A stretch of 64,000 nt of DNA from RPQJ01 sp963732375 (GCA_963732375.1 CAVSZE010000014.1:62001-126000), one strand, 5' to 3'; positions 47,801-57,093 are shown, counted from the first letter of the stretch. A program made the numbers and translations. The notes: generated by a model not told the origin, from the sequence alone.

Positions 47801-50515
47801 GAAGAAGCCCGTGTCTTCCTCCACGTTCGCGACCACGTTCTCCAGGCTGTGCACGGTGTCGCGCAGCAGCAGGACGCCTTCCTCGGGGAGACCCCGACCG
47901 TTGTCGTGGAGCTTGCGGACGTAGTGCTCCATTGGTTCGGCGACCTTGATGCTCTGGCGGGCACCCGCGGTCTTCGCGATGCCGCTGAGCGTGTGGCAGG
48001 CGCGGTACAGCGCCTCGGTCACGGCAAATGGCGCGACTGCCTCGGAGCAACGCGCGATGAAGTCGCGCACGACGCCGACATGGCCGGCAGTCTCCTTGCG
48101 GAAAATATCGCGGAGCACCGGGTCCATGCCAGCGGGTTCCGACAGCAATTCCGGCGCCTCCCCTCGGTCCGGCTCGATCGCCGCTGTCTCGGGTTCCGCT
48201 GCAGGCTGCGGCGCCGGCGGCGGAACCGCCGCGGTTTCGAGTCCCGACAGCGTGTCGGCACGGGCTGCGATCGCTGAAACGTCGACGGGCACCGCGCTCC
48301 CATGCTCGAGCTCATCCACCAGCGCTGGAAGGACCGCCACTGCGTCGCGCACCACCGCCACGACGTCTGGCGAGCGCAGCAGCGTCTGGCTGATGACGCG
48401 GTTCAGCGTGCTCTCGATACTCCACGAAAACTCGCTCACGCGCCGCGCGCCGACCATGCGACCGCTGCCCTTGAGCGTGTGAAACACGCGGCGCAGGTCG
48501 CGGAGCGCATCGACGTCGAGTGGATTCTGTTCCCACTTCGGGAAAAGTTCCTGCAGCACCTGGATGCTCTCGCGCGCTTCTTCCGCGAAGAGCTGCACGA
48601 ATTCCGGATCGGCGCCAGTCTCGATTTCCGGTGTCGGCGCCTGTGCCGATGCCGGGGCTTCCGCAGGCGTGCTTACTGCGGCCGGGGCAGCATCGGCCAT
48701 GCCTTGCGCCGGCGCCCGCTTCCAGAACGACGACTCGAGCGTGGCGTCGGCGGAATCCAGCGCTTGAACCGGTGCGACTGCTGGCTGCTCCCGGTCCAGG
48801 TCATTGAGGCAGCTCTCCGCGGCCTCAAGCACGAACCACGGATCCGATCGGCCGGCCTGCAGCATCTCCATGTAGTACTCGACCGCAACGATCGCATCCG
48901 CCATGCGTTCCAGTCGCTCGGGCTCGAGCGCGCTCGCATCCGGACGCACGATGCTCGCAAGCGCGCGGCCGACGCCCTCCATCGTCTCGACGGCACGACG
49001 CCTGCCCAGCATCAGCAGCCCGGCGGTGATGCCGCGCACCAGCTGCGGCACCTGATCCAGTCCCTGCGCCTCGGACGGCGCACCGAGTGCATGCGTGACC
49101 GCTTCCTTGATGCGCGCCATGTTCACGATGCATTCGCGCAGCACGGCGTCCTGGACCTGGCGGAACTCCTCGTCGGTGGGCTCGCCCGGCTCTCTCGTTT
49201 CCCGGGCCGTCTCGGGCAGGATCAGCTTCACCAGTTGCGGATCGAGCCCGTCCTCGACCTCGATCAGCGCGGCGGCGATGTCGAGAAGCGCGGCATCGCC
49301 CGGCGGTTCGCGCCGCTCGACGATGCGCATCAATGAGTCGATCTCGCCCTGCACCCGATTCCTGAGCGCGCCCAGCCCCAGCACACCCAGCGTGTCGCCA
49401 ATCTTGCGCAGCATCTCGAGTTGCGGCGCAAGTTCATCCACCTGCGTCGCTCCACGACGGACGAAGATGTCCAGCACGTCCTTTACACGCGTCAGGTCTT
49501 CGCGGATCGCCGCAGCGACCGTCTTCATCAGCCGGACGCTGGGGGCGGAGAGCGTTTCCGGCGCCACGTCGACCAGCTCGCCTGACACCAGCACTTCGCC
49601 CAGGCGGAACGAGCGGCGAACGCTCGTGACTCGCGCACCGGAACTCGCCGACCGTGCGACGTAGAAAAGGAGGTTGTTCATGAGTTCGACCGGCGGCGAG
49701 CCCGCGTAGCTGGCCTCACCCTGTTCCTGCAGGCGCCGGATCTCGCGGTCGACGTTGCCGAGCAGTCGCTTGACCGACACGTTGGTGTCGATGCCGCCCT
49801 GCTGAATCGCCTCGATCACCGCCCCGACGACCCACCACAACTGGAAGAGAGGCTGTGTCGTCGCCGCGTGCTCGAACTCCTGGGCGATGTCGGCGAGCGC
49901 GCCGAGCGTCTCGGTGAAATGCTCCCCGCGTATCCACCCGAGCAGCGCGAGCTGGAATCGCGGCCGCAGGCGTCTCGCGAGGTCGACGATCGAGGTCCCG
50001 TCCTGCGCGTCATCGGCCGGGTGGGCCGGTTCGTCCGAGCGCAGGTTCAGCAGCAGCAGCGTCCCCTCGGACAGCAGCGCGCTGCCACGCACCGCCCGCA
50101 GGTCGTTAAGCAACGGCAGCAGCGCAATCGGCACGTCTCGTCCGCCCGATGCCACGCGGTCCACGTACGCCGGCAGCTGCTCCATGGCGCGCATCAGCGC
50201 ATCGAGAGCGTCGGCGTCGACACTTGAGTCCCTGTCGTGGCCGTCGATGAAGCGGGCGACCTGCTCCATCTCCTCGCCCAGCAGCGCGCCGCCGTAGACC
50301 TCGGCCAGGCGCAGCGCGCCGCGTCCAACGTGCAGGTGCGTGATGAAACGGTGCAGCGCTGCGCGGTCGGTCGTGTGCTCGGAAAAAGCCTCCAGCGCGG
50401 CCTGAGCTTCGTTCAGCTCGGTCGTGACCTCGCGCGCCACGATCTGCAGCGAGGCGTGGCCCTCGTCCGGGCTGGCGGCCAACTTGGTCCCGGTGGTCAC
50501 CGGCGCGCGCTCCAC
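44834..50515 (-). CDS. chpA: Hybrid CheA-type histidine kinase/response regulator of the type IV pilus Chp system
   Basis: About 1893 residues from a GTG at 50515, four bases after the pilJ stop; an in-frame ATG at 50602 would overlap pilJ. Several Hpt modules: three keep the phospho-His (HTLKGSGRMVG near 678, CHTLSGIAKTAGA near 838, LHTLKGGARMAG near 1046), and the first two are degenerate (near 60 and 138). Then a dimerisation helix, HATPase (NAVVHGIELPEERLA near 1480, DDGAGLDIEAI, GRGVGMDVV), a CheW domain and a C-terminal receiver with ILLDIEMPRMDGYEV near 1815. It phosphorylates PilG and PilH to control pilus extension, retraction and cAMP signals. Long open frames on the other strand are not genes. 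Confidence 0.93.
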   Translation of the reverse strand: MERAPVTTGTKLAASPDEGHASLQIVAREVTTELNEAQAALEAFSEHTTDRAALHRFITHLHVGRGALRLAEVYGGALLGEEMEQVARFIDGHDRDSSVDADALDALMRAMEQLPAYVDRVASGGRDVPIALLPLLNDLRAVRGSALLSEGTLLLLNLRSDEPAHPADDAQDGTSIVDLARRLRPRFQLALLGWIRGEHFTETLGALADIAQEFEHAATTQPLFQLWWVVGAVIEAIQQGGIDTNVSVKRLLGNVDREIRRLQEQGEASYAGSPPVELMNNLLFYVARSASSGARVTSVRRSFRLGEVLVSGELVDVAPETLSAPSVRLMKTVAAAIREDLTRVKDVLDIFVRRGATQVDELAPQLEMLRKIGDTLGVLGLGALRNRVQGEIDSLMRIVERREPPGDAALLDIAAALIEVEDGLDPQLVKLILPETARETREPGEPTDEEFRQVQDAVLRECIVNMARIKEAVTHALGAPSEAQGLDQVPQLVRGITAGLLMLGRRRAVETMEGVGRALASIVRPDASALEPERLERMADAIVAVEYYMEMLQAGRSDPWFVLEAAESCLNDLDREQPAVAPVQALDSADATLESSFWKRAPAQGMADAAPAAVSTPAEAPASAQAPTPEIETGADPEFVQLFAEEARESIQVLQELFPKWEQNPLDVDALRDLRRVFHTLKGSGRMVGARRVSEFSWSIESTLNRVISQTLLRSPDVVAVVRDAVAVLPALVDELEHGSAVPVDVSAIAARADTLSGLETAAVPPPAPQPAAEPETAAIEPDRGEAPELLSEPAGMDPVLRDIFRKETAGHVGVVRDFIARCSEAVAPFAVTEALYRACHTLSGIAKTAGARQSIKVAEPMEHYVRKLHDNGRGLPEEGVLLLRDTVHSLENVVANVEEDTGFFPDHGRLIAGWHALERALDAELARLADAGERTLGDGWEPEMPGGTATEHDLTEPDLLMPVLPADMSLPPEELRSPFVTPAVVQQPVEASETAVPAESEPEFDADIAAIFGEEATELLELADSSLANWIADRADRSRITELKRVLHTLKGGARMAGIRAMGDLSHEVESFLGSLESGAVAADESAVRVLQAALDELHGMREAANSGQPIVAARELIERVHAVVTASAAQDSTPVVQDAVPPVPPAPPELEAAAPAPATEFEAWAATSEEAQAPVSLEEISMAEVFAAAETSAEYPVHLPSADEPGRQEPWFDDKATQEVDVHEVETYEVETHEVSVHEAMASEPPLPEPVVPESLEAVASSDIATPALPAQFVLPGREPAATPERHELARVNAVLLDELLNNSGEVSIFRARVEQQMTSTEFNLAELGRTVTRLREQLRKLELETEAQILFKHQADTGGRADFDPLELDRYSTIQQLSRALAESVSDVASIESLLESVNRDGQNLLQQQGRVIAELQNGLMRTRMVPFQRHAQRLTRLVRQAAQETGKKAELEIEGGTGEIDRQVLERMLPPFEHMLRNAVVHGIELPEERLARGKEETGRIAVRLQREGAEVVITVEDDGAGLDIEAIRAKARQMGLLRPGQELTDEEALQLVLEPGFSTAQRLTQQAGRGVGMDVVATEVKRLGGGLFIESTPTRGARFTIRLPFTLAITQALIVRAHDEFYALPVATVEGVARIPATEVRAHLAEDQPTFEYGGHMFRFQYLGSFLGSGPSELPETDVAVPVILVRAGEHSTALVTDELVGSREIVVKSVGPQVASVRGISGATILGDGRIVIILDMGALVRSEWRSRAPDVSVRPTRDDRIFALVVDDSITVRRVTQRFLERNGMRVLTAKDGVEAMALLQEHTPDVILLDIEMPRMDGYEVASHVRNDARLADIPIIMITSRVGDKHRARAIELGVDDYLGKPYQESQLLDAIEPLVLARRRQLP

Positions 50516-50519
50516 ATCG

Positions 50520-52598
50520 TCAGGCCGTCCCACCGCCGACGCGGCGCAAGCGCGCGACTTCGTCCGCCGCAAGCGCTTCCGGCCGCAACATCGGGTATTC
50601 ACCGCTCACGCTGGCTCCCGCGCCCTCCGGCAGCCGGAATCCGGTCACCGACTTGCGCAGCTGCGTCGCGAGTTCCGCGAGCTTGCCGATCGAGTCGGAC
50701 GTAGCGGTCGTGCTCTCTGCTGTCTGCGAACTGATCTCGCGCAGCACCTGCATATTTCGCGAAATGCTCTGAGAGGAGGTCGCCTGGTGCCGGGCGCTTG
50801 CAGAGATGTTCTGCACCAGGCTCGCGATCTGGTTCGAGACCTGCTCGATTTCCTCGAGCGCCGCGCCCGCGTTCTCCGCCAGCAGCGCCCCGCCCACAAC
50901 GTCGGTCGTGGTGCGCTCCATCGAGACGACCGCCTCGTTGGTGTCGGCCTGGATGGTTCGCACCAGCACCTCTATCTGCCGCGTCGCATTTGCAGCGCGC
51001 TCGGCCAGCCGTTGCACCTCGTCGGCAACCACGGCGAATCCGCGGCCCGCCTCGCCCGCCATGGACGCCTGGATCGAGGCATTGAGCGCCAGGATATTGG
51101 TCTGCTCGGCGATGTCGTTGATCAACTCGACGATGTTGCCGATTTCCTGCGAGCTTTCTCCCAGCCGCTTGATGCGCTTTGACGTTTCCTGGATGTTCTC
51201 GCGGATCGCGTTCATGCCGTCGATGGTCCGACGGACCGCGTCGCCGCCCTTGTGCGCAATGTCCACCGAGTGGCGCGCGACATCGGCCGAGCGCTCGGCA
51301 TTGCCCGATACTTCCTCCGTCGATGCGGCCATCTCCGCGATGGACTCCGACGCCGCGCCGATCTGCTTCGACTGTGCGGACGACGCCTTCGCGAGGTGCG
51401 TGGACAGCGCCTGCGTCTGGCGCGTCGTCGTGTCCAGCTTGATGGCGGAGTGGTTGATCGTGGTGACCAGTTCGCGCAACGCCTCGATCGCGTAGTTTAT
51501 CGAGTCAGCTATTGCACCCGTGATGTCTTCGGTGACCGTCGCCTGGACGGTGAGATCGCCGTCTGCCAGGCTCGACAGCTCGTCGAGCAGGCGCAGGATC
51601 GCCTGCTGGTTGCGCTCGTTCTGCACGGCCTGGAGATCGCTCGCGCGCCGCTGCGTAGCGAGCGAGCGCTGCAGGAAAGCGAGCAGCGCCAGCGCGAGGA
51701 TCCCGAGCAGCAGCAATGCGAGCGGCAGCCACGGACTCATGAACCAGGACCTGGCCGCCGGGGACGAATCCATCCTGGGAAGAGCGGCGGCGGCCTTGCT
51801 CCCGCTCTCGACCAGCGCGTTGCCCGCCGCCTGCAACTGTTCCAGCGAGTCGCCCAGGGCCATCACCGAGCGAACCTGCTGCTGCTCGCTGCGAAAAACC
51901 GCGGCGAGCAGCCGCGCCGCGTCCGCCGCCGGACCCTGCGCCGCGTCGATGCCGAGCGGATTACTCTCACCGACCAGCCCGCCCACGACCTGGCCCATGA
52001 ACTCGAGACTCTCGGCGAGCCGGCGCGACGCGGCTTCGACCGAGGTCGTCCCGTCCGCCAGCGCCGACAGGTCCTGCTCGATCGCCTGGGCACGCAACTC
52101 GAACCGGTCGAGCTGGCGATTGAAGGCTTCCGGGCGCGATGTGCCCATCGCCTTGGCGACATTGGCTGTGGCCGCCAGGACCTGCGGGGTCAGCTCGCGC
52201 ACGCTGGAAAGCACTTTTCGCGTATCGAGCGCGGCAGCGCGGCCGTCCAGGACCGCCTGCGATTGCTCGAGCATCGCGAGCCAGTTCTCGTCACCGCCCG
52301 GCACCACTGCGCCCGAGCGACGCGCATCGGCCACCAGGCTCTCCAGTTGCGCGCGCGAAGCTGCTAGCGAATCGAATGCCGGCGCGGACCCTCGCGCGGC
52401 GGCGCCTGCCTGGAAGGGCATGCCCTGGGCCAGGCGCGAGAGCGTCGCGACGACGGCCTCGCGGCTCGTGCGCCTGTCCGCGAACTGCCACTGGAGTGCA
52501 AATACCAGCGCCGCGAGAACCGCGGCGACCAGCGCCACGCGGATCAGGTTGGGCTGCAGTCGATCGGCGTCGAGTCTATTGATCATCGTTGTACCCAT
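50520..52598 (-). CDS. pilJ: Methyl-accepting chemotaxis protein of the Chp system
   Basis: About 692 residues. Two membrane segments (about 20-40 and 295-315) enclose a periplasmic helical PilJ-type domain. HAMP-like helices follow, then the long signalling coiled-coil with tip EIGNIVELINDIAEQTNILALNASIQASMAGEAGRGFAVVADEV. It senses surface contact through pilin in Pseudomonas. An in-frame ATG at 52586 could be the real start. It is followed by chpA at 4 bp. Confidence 0.93.
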   Translation of the reverse strand: MGTTMINRLDADRLQPNLIRVALVAAVLAALVFALQWQFADRRTSREAVVATLSRLAQGMPFQAGAAARGSAPAFDSLAASRAQLESLVADARRSGAVVPGGDENWLAMLEQSQAVLDGRAAALDTRKVLSSVRELTPQVLAATANVAKAMGTSRPEAFNRQLDRFELRAQAIEQDLSALADGTTSVEAASRRLAESLEFMGQVVGGLVGESNPLGIDAAQGPAADAARLLAAVFRSEQQQVRSVMALGDSLEQLQAAGNALVESGSKAAAALPRMDSSPAARSWFMSPWLPLALLLLGILALALLAFLQRSLATQRRASDLQAVQNERNQQAILRLLDELSSLADGDLTVQATVTEDITGAIADSINYAIEALRELVTTINHSAIKLDTTTRQTQALSTHLAKASSAQSKQIGAASESIAEMAASTEEVSGNAERSADVARHSVDIAHKGGDAVRRTIDGMNAIRENIQETSKRIKRLGESSQEIGNIVELINDIAEQTNILALNASIQASMAGEAGRGFAVVADEVQRLAERAANATRQIEVLVRTIQADTNEAVVSMERTTTDVVGGALLAENAGAALEEIEQVSNQIASLVQNISASARHQATSSQSISRNMQVLREISSQTAESTTATSDSIGKLAELATQLRKSVTGFRLPEGAGASVSGEYPMLRPEALAADEVARLRRVGGGTA

Positions 52599-52622
52599 TT
52601 CGGGTTTGGCTGGGCACGGCTT

Positions 52623-53189
52623 TCATGAGGCCGCGGCCTGCAGGAACTGCTGGCTTTCGAGCAGGCCTCGTACGCTGAATACGGGCCATACTTCGGCGCC
52701 GCGCTTGAATGCGCCCGCGAGATAGCGCTCGCAACGCAGCAGTGTCGGCGGGAGGTCGGCGGAGAACTCGCTTTCGTAGAACCTCCGGAATCCCATCACT
52801 TCGTCCACGACCAGCCCGGCCGGAATCTCGCGGTGGTTGGCGACCAGCACGCGGGTGGCGCGAGAAACTGTCGTACCGCCCGAGCCGAGGAACGCGCGCA
52901 CGTCGATGACCGGCAGCAGCTGGCCCCGCACGTTCGACAGGCCGCGGATCCAGTTCTTGGCGCCCGGCACGCGCGTGACGGCGGTCGGGTAGCCCATGAC
53001 CTCGCGGGTCTCCTCCCGCGCCAGCAGAAACGCCTCGCCGCCGAGCCGGAACGCTATGCCCACCCACTCCGCGCCTGAGGCAATCGAATCGGTATTGCCC
53101 TGCGCCGCCGCACGGGCGCGGCGGTCGAGCTCGCGGAGCAACTCGTAGGGGCGATCGCGCAGCGACCTCAATGAGCAGGCGTCCTGCAT
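52623..53189 (-). CDS. pilI: CheW-like adaptor of the Chp system
   Basis: About 188 residues from the ATG at 53189, one base after the pilH stop. CheW domain: WVGIAFRLGGEAFLLAREETREVMGYP, NWIRGLSNVRGQLLPVIDVRAFLG. It links PilJ to ChpA. Confidence 0.88.
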   Translation of the reverse strand: MQDACSLRSLRDRPYELLRELDRRARAAAQGNTDSIASGAEWVGIAFRLGGEAFLLAREETREVMGYPTAVTRVPGAKNWIRGLSNVRGQLLPVIDVRAFLGSGGTTVSRATRVLVANHREIPAGLVVDEVMGFRRFYESEFSADLPPTLLRCERYLAGAFKRGAEVWPVFSVRGLLESQQFLQAAAS

Positions 53190-53190
53190 T

Positions 53191-53556
53191 TCAGGCCGCA
53201 ATCGCCGCCTGGGCCTTGCGCAACAGCTGGTCCAGGGCCACGGGTTTCACCAGGTAGTCCACCGCACCCTGGCGCAATCCCCACACGCGGTCCGATTCCT
53301 GGGCTTTCGAGGTCACCATGATCACGGGGATGGCCCGCGTCTCGGGATCGCTGGCGAGTTGGCGCGTGGCCTGGAAGCCATTCAGGCCCGGCATGACGAT
53401 GTCCATCAATATGAGGTCCGGGTGCAGCTCGCGGGCCATGCGGATGCCCTCGCCGCCGTCCGCCGCCGAAGCCGTGCGAAATCCGCCCTGCTCGAGCGCC
53501 TGCTGCATCACGTGCAGGTCGGTCGGCGAATCATCCACGATCAGTACCAGTGCCAA
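53191..53556 (-). CDS. pilH: Response regulator of the Chp system
   Basis: 121 residues, one receiver domain: LIVDDSPTDLHVMQQALEQGG, phospho-Asp in LILMDIVMPGLNGFQAT, VMVTSKAQESDRVWGLRQGAVDYLVKP. No output domain. In Pseudomonas PilH opposes PilG and favours retraction. Confidence 0.92.
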   Translation of the reverse strand: MALVLIVDDSPTDLHVMQQALEQGGFRTASAADGGEGIRMARELHPDLILMDIVMPGLNGFQATRQLASDPETRAIPVIMVTSKAQESDRVWGLRQGAVDYLVKPVALDQLLRKAQAAIAA

Positions 53557-53582
53557 GGGTCGGTCCTCCGCCAGGGTGGCCG

Positions 53583-53990
53583 TCAGCGATGCACGTGCGC
53601 TTCGATTGCGCTAAGGAGTTCTTCGCGCGTGAAAGGCTTCGTGAGGTAGTGCTCCGAGCCTACGATCCGTCCGCGGGCACGGTCGAACAGCCCGTCCTTG
53701 CTGGACAGCATGATCACCGGGATGCTGCGGAACACTTTGTTGTGCTTGATCAGCGAGCAGGTCTGGTACCCGTCCAGCCTCGGCATCATGATATCTACGA
53801 AGACGATGTCCGGCTGGTGGTCCGCGACCTTGGACAGCGCGTCAAAGCCGTCGACCGCCGTGAATACCTCGCAACCCTCGCGCGCGAGCAGCGTCTCGGC
53901 CGTTCGGCGAATGGTCTTGCTGTCGTCGATGACCAGTACCTTGAGCCCCGCCAATCGCGGCCGGCTGGTGCTGGCAGCAGTGTTTTCCAT
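53583..53990 (-). CDS. pilG: Response regulator of the Chp system
   Basis: 135 residues, one receiver: VLVIDDSKTIRRTAETLLAREGC, phospho-Asp in IVFVDIMMPRLDGYQTC, IMLSSKDGLFDRARGRIVGSEHYLTKPFTREELL. First gene of pilG-H-I-J-chpA-chpC; divergent from gshB as in Pseudomonas. The 170-bp gap to gshB holds the two promoters, not clearly recognisable. Confidence 0.93.
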   Translation of the reverse strand: MENTAASTSRPRLAGLKVLVIDDSKTIRRTAETLLAREGCEVFTAVDGFDALSKVADHQPDIVFVDIMMPRLDGYQTCSLIKHNKVFRSIPVIMLSSKDGLFDRARGRIVGSEHYLTKPFTREELLSAIEAHVHR

Positions 53991-54162
53991 GCCGTCGAAC
54001 CCCCAAAATGGGTAATACGCGTCGCGAGCACGACGCTAAAGCGCGAGGCAGTGCTCGCGTCGTGTTTTTAACATATTGAGAGTGGCCCTGCCATCGGCCG
54101 GTTTCGATACCATGACCGGTGTCACACGGGGTGACGACCCCGCGAGCCGCCCGGAGCGAGAG

Positions 54163-55125
54163 ATGATCGAGAAACGCCTGCGAGTCGCCGTCGTGATGGA
54201 CCCCATCGAGGACATCAAGCCGGCAAAGGACACGAGCCTGGCAATGATGCTGGCTGCGCAACGGCGCGGGTGGGAGTTATCCTGCCTCGGGCTCGGCGAT
54301 ATCTGGCTCCGCGACGGCGTTGCCCTGGGCCGCGCGCGCCCGGTCGAGGTGCGCGACGACGCCGGTGACTGGTTCTCGCTCGGCGAGGTGGCCGTCCAGA
54401 AGCTCGGCGGGTTCGACGTCATCCTGATGCGCAAGGACCCGCCCTTCGACACCGAGTACATCTACGCCACGTATATCCTGGAGCGCGCGGAAACGCAGGG
54501 GGCGCTGGTCGTCAACCGGCCGCAAGGCCTGCGGGACATGAACGAGAAGGTCTACACCGCATGGTTCCCTGAGTGTTGCGCGCCAACGCTGATCACCCGC
54601 GACATGAGCGACATGCACGCATTCCTGGCCGAGCACCAGCGCGCCGTCTGCAAGCCACTCTACGGGATGGGGGGACGGTCGATTTTCGTGCTGGAGGCCG
54701 GCGACAAGAATTCCAGCGTGGTGTTCGAGACCCTGACCGAATACGGCAGCCGCTATGCGATCGTGCAACGCTATATCCCGGACATCGTCACCACCGGCGA
54801 CGCCCGAGTGATCCTGGTGGATGGCGAAGCGACGCCCTACGCGCTCGCGCGCATCCCGACCGACAGCGACAATCGCGGCAATCTCGCGGCGGGCGCCAAG
54901 GGCATCGGCCGGCCGCTCGACGAGCGCGATCGCTGGCTCGCTGGAAAGATCGGCCCGGTGCTGCGCGAGCGAGGGATGCTGTTCGTCGGGCTGGACGTGA
55001 TCGGCGGCTTTGTCACCGAGATCAACGTGACCAGCCCGACCGGCGTGCGTGAACTCGACAGGCAGTTCGGGCTCGATGTCGCCGGCTCGCTGATGGACGC
55101 AATCGCGAGGCGGCGGCTGGCCTGA
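54163..55125 (+). CDS. gshB: Glutathione synthetase
   Basis: About 320 residues from the ATG at 54163, with GGAG before it. ATP-grasp enzyme: VAVVMDPIEDIKPAKDTSLAM, MRKDPPFDTEYIYATYILE, VCKPLYGMGGRSIF and LFVGLDVIGGFVTEINVTSPTG. It joins gamma-glutamylcysteine and glycine. First gene of an apparent operon gshB-tonB-yqgE-ruvX-pyrB-pyrK-like. Confidence 0.96.
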   Translation: MIEKRLRVAVVMDPIEDIKPAKDTSLAMMLAAQRRGWELSCLGLGDIWLRDGVALGRARPVEVRDDAGDWFSLGEVAVQKLGGFDVILMRKDPPFDTEYIYATYILERAETQGALVVNRPQGLRDMNEKVYTAWFPECCAPTLITRDMSDMHAFLAEHQRAVCKPLYGMGGRSIFVLEAGDKNSSVVFETLTEYGSRYAIVQRYIPDIVTTGDARVILVDGEATPYALARIPTDSDNRGNLAAGAKGIGRPLDERDRWLAGKIGPVLRERGMLFVGLDVIGGFVTEINVTSPTGVRELDRQFGLDVAGSLMDAIARRRLA

Positions 55126-55140
55126 GCCGCGGCCCGAACC

Positions 55141-56025
55141 ATGGAACTGCGCATCCGTACCGACCGTCCCGAGGACCGCCTTGCGACCGCCATATTCCTG
55201 GCGGCGCTGGTGCACGGTCTCGTGATCCTCGGCCTGCGCTTCAGCGCGCCGCCAGTCCCTGACCTGCCGCTTCCCACGCTCGAGGTCCTGCTTGTGCCCG
55301 ACGGGGCCGAAGAACCCGACAATCCGGACGCGGGCTACATCGCCGAGCGCAGCCAGCACGGGTCGGGCACGGCCCGCGACGACAAGCGCACGTCGCTGCC
55401 AGAGTCCTCGGCCAGCCTCATCGAACACTCCGGCGAGTCGGGTGGCGAGTCCCTCGAACAGGAGACCACGAGCGCGCAGGCCGGCGGAATCCGGCTGCTC
55501 AGCAGCTATTCCCTGCAACCGGCGCACACGACTTCGGGCGAAGAAACCCCCCAGGCAGCAGCGGCAATCCCCCTCGACGCGCGTCCACTCGCGCAGATCG
55601 GCGCGAATGCCGCGGCCGAGGACGAGAACCTGTACCTGAAGGGCGATCCCGCCGCGGACGACCGGCTGCTCGCCGACACGCGCGAGTCGATGATCGCCGG
55701 CTACCTGGATGGCTGGAAACGGCGCGTCGAACGCGTCGGCACCATCAATTTTCCCGACGCGGCGCGACGGCGGGGCATGTCGGGCAACCCGGTCCTGGAA
55801 GTGGCTATCCGCGCCGACGGCCGGCTGGAGCAGGTGCTGGTCCGCCGCACCAGCGGCCACAGCGAACTCGACAACGCGGCCCAGCGCATCGTACGGCTCG
55901 CCTCCCCGTTCGATCCGTTCCCACCGGCGATGCGCGCGCGCTACCCCGTGCTGCGCTTCGCCTACGAATGGCAGTTCCTGAATGGCCAGCTCGGCGACGG
56001 GTCGGTTTACGCAGACCGGCCCTGA
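55141..56025 (+). CDS. tonB: TonB-family energy transducer
   Basis: 294 residues. N-terminal membrane anchor (about 16-33, AIFLAALVHGLVILGL), a middle region rich in Ser/Glu/Ala instead of the usual Pro-Lys stretch, and a C-terminal TonB fold: YLDGWKRRVERVGTINFPDAARRRGMSGNPVLEVAIRADGRLEQVLVRRTSGHSELDNAA. It could power BtuB or another receptor. As in Pseudomonas, a tonB gene follows gshB. Confidence 0.88.
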   Translation: MELRIRTDRPEDRLATAIFLAALVHGLVILGLRFSAPPVPDLPLPTLEVLLVPDGAEEPDNPDAGYIAERSQHGSGTARDDKRTSLPESSASLIEHSGESGGESLEQETTSAQAGGIRLLSSYSLQPAHTTSGEETPQAAAAIPLDARPLAQIGANAAAEDENLYLKGDPAADDRLLADTRESMIAGYLDGWKRRVERVGTINFPDAARRRGMSGNPVLEVAIRADGRLEQVLVRRTSGHSELDNAAQRIVRLASPFDPFPPAMRARYPVLRFAYEWQFLNGQLGDGSVYADRP

Positions 56026-56073
56026 CACGGCGGTCCTTGTCCCGCGCGGCCAACCGGCCGGATACTTGCGCCA

Positions 56074-56634
56074 ATGGCTGCGCCCTACCTGAACAACCAG
56101 TACCTGATCGCGATGCCGGGAATGGATGACCCGAATTTCGCGCAGACGGTGACGCTGGTCTGCGAGCATGGCGAGCAGGGCGCGCTCGGCATCGTCATCA
56201 ATCGGCCCCTCACGATGGACCTGGGCGATGTCTTCGCCCAGCTCGGCCTCGACGCGTCTCAGTCGCGGGTCAGTGGCCAGCACGTGCTGCATGGCGGCCC
56301 GGTGCAGAACGACCGCGGCTTCGTGCTGCACAGCCCCGGCCCGAGCTGGGAATCGACGTTGCCGGTATCCGAGAGGCTTCATGTCACCACCTCGCGCGAC
56401 ATACTCGACGCGCTCGCGGGCGGCGGTGGCCCGGAGCACGCGGTGATCGCGCTCGGCTATGCCGGGTGGGAGGCCGGGCAACTGGAGGACGAGGTGGCGA
56501 GGAACGCCTGGCTGACGGTGCCGGCGGACGAAGCGCTGCTGTTCGAGGTTCCGGCGGAAGAGCGCTGGCAGGCAGCCGGGCGCCTGCTCGGGATCAACCT
56601 GCTGCACCTGAGCAGCCAGGCCGGGCACGCCTGA
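56074..56634 (+). CDS. yqgE: YqgE/AlgH family protein
   Basis: 186 residues. Family pattern YLNNQYLIAMPGMDDPNFAQTVTLVCEHGEQGALGIVINRPL, VLHGGPVQNDRGFVLH and IALGYAGWEAGQLEDEVARNAWL. Biochemical role poorly known. Usually beside ruvX, as here. Confidence 0.95.
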   Translation: MAAPYLNNQYLIAMPGMDDPNFAQTVTLVCEHGEQGALGIVINRPLTMDLGDVFAQLGLDASQSRVSGQHVLHGGPVQNDRGFVLHSPGPSWESTLPVSERLHVTTSRDILDALAGGGGPEHAVIALGYAGWEAGQLEDEVARNAWLTVPADEALLFEVPAEERWQAAGRLLGINLLHLSSQAGHA

Positions 56635-56642
56635 GCCGCCCA

Positions 56643-57080
56643 GTGGCCGACCGCGGGGAAGTGCTGCTCGCCTTCGACTACGGGACCCGACGGATCGGCG
56701 TCGCGGTCGGCCAGACTACGACAGGCACCGCGAGCCCGGCCGGGGTCGTGGTCGCCGGCGCGACCCCCGACTGGACTGCGCTCGAGCGCTGCGTGCGCGA
56801 ATGGTCGCCCGCCCGTCTGTTGGTGGGTCTCCCTTATAATATGGACGGTTCCGAGACGGTCCTCACGGGAGCGTGCCGCGCCTTCGCCGGCGAACTGGCG
56901 CGGCGCTTCAGCCTGCCGGTTGAGTTCGTGGACGAACGCCTGACCTCGGTGACGGCGCAAGCCGACCTGCGCGAGGTGCGTCGCTCGGGCGCTCGCGCGC
57001 GGCGGGTGACGCGCGAGGACATCGACGCTAACGCGGCACGCCTGATCCTCGAGACGTGGCTGCGCGAACACGCAACCTGA
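56643..57080 (+). CDS. ruvX: YqgF/RuvX-type Holliday-junction resolvase-like nuclease
   Basis: About 145 residues from a GTG at 56643, 8 bp after yqgE. RNase H fold: LLAFDYGTRRIGVAVGQ, LLVGLPYNMDGSET, FVDERLTSVTAQADL and the DANAARLILETWL end. Implicated in pre-16S rRNA 5' end processing. An upstream ATG at 56466 lies inside yqgE and is not used. Confidence 0.93.
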   Translation: MADRGEVLLAFDYGTRRIGVAVGQTTTGTASPAGVVVAGATPDWTALERCVREWSPARLLVGLPYNMDGSETVLTGACRAFAGELARRFSLPVEFVDERLTSVTAQADLREVRRSGARARRVTREDIDANAARLILETWLREHAT

Positions 57081-57093
57081 CCTGGAGCAAGAC

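Noticed and set aside
44813..48277. Plus-strand frames of 718 and 376 residues opposite chpA
   Set aside because: Shadow frames typical of GC-rich genes; composition is Arg/His/Gln-rich without motifs, while the minus strand encodes clear ChpA domains.
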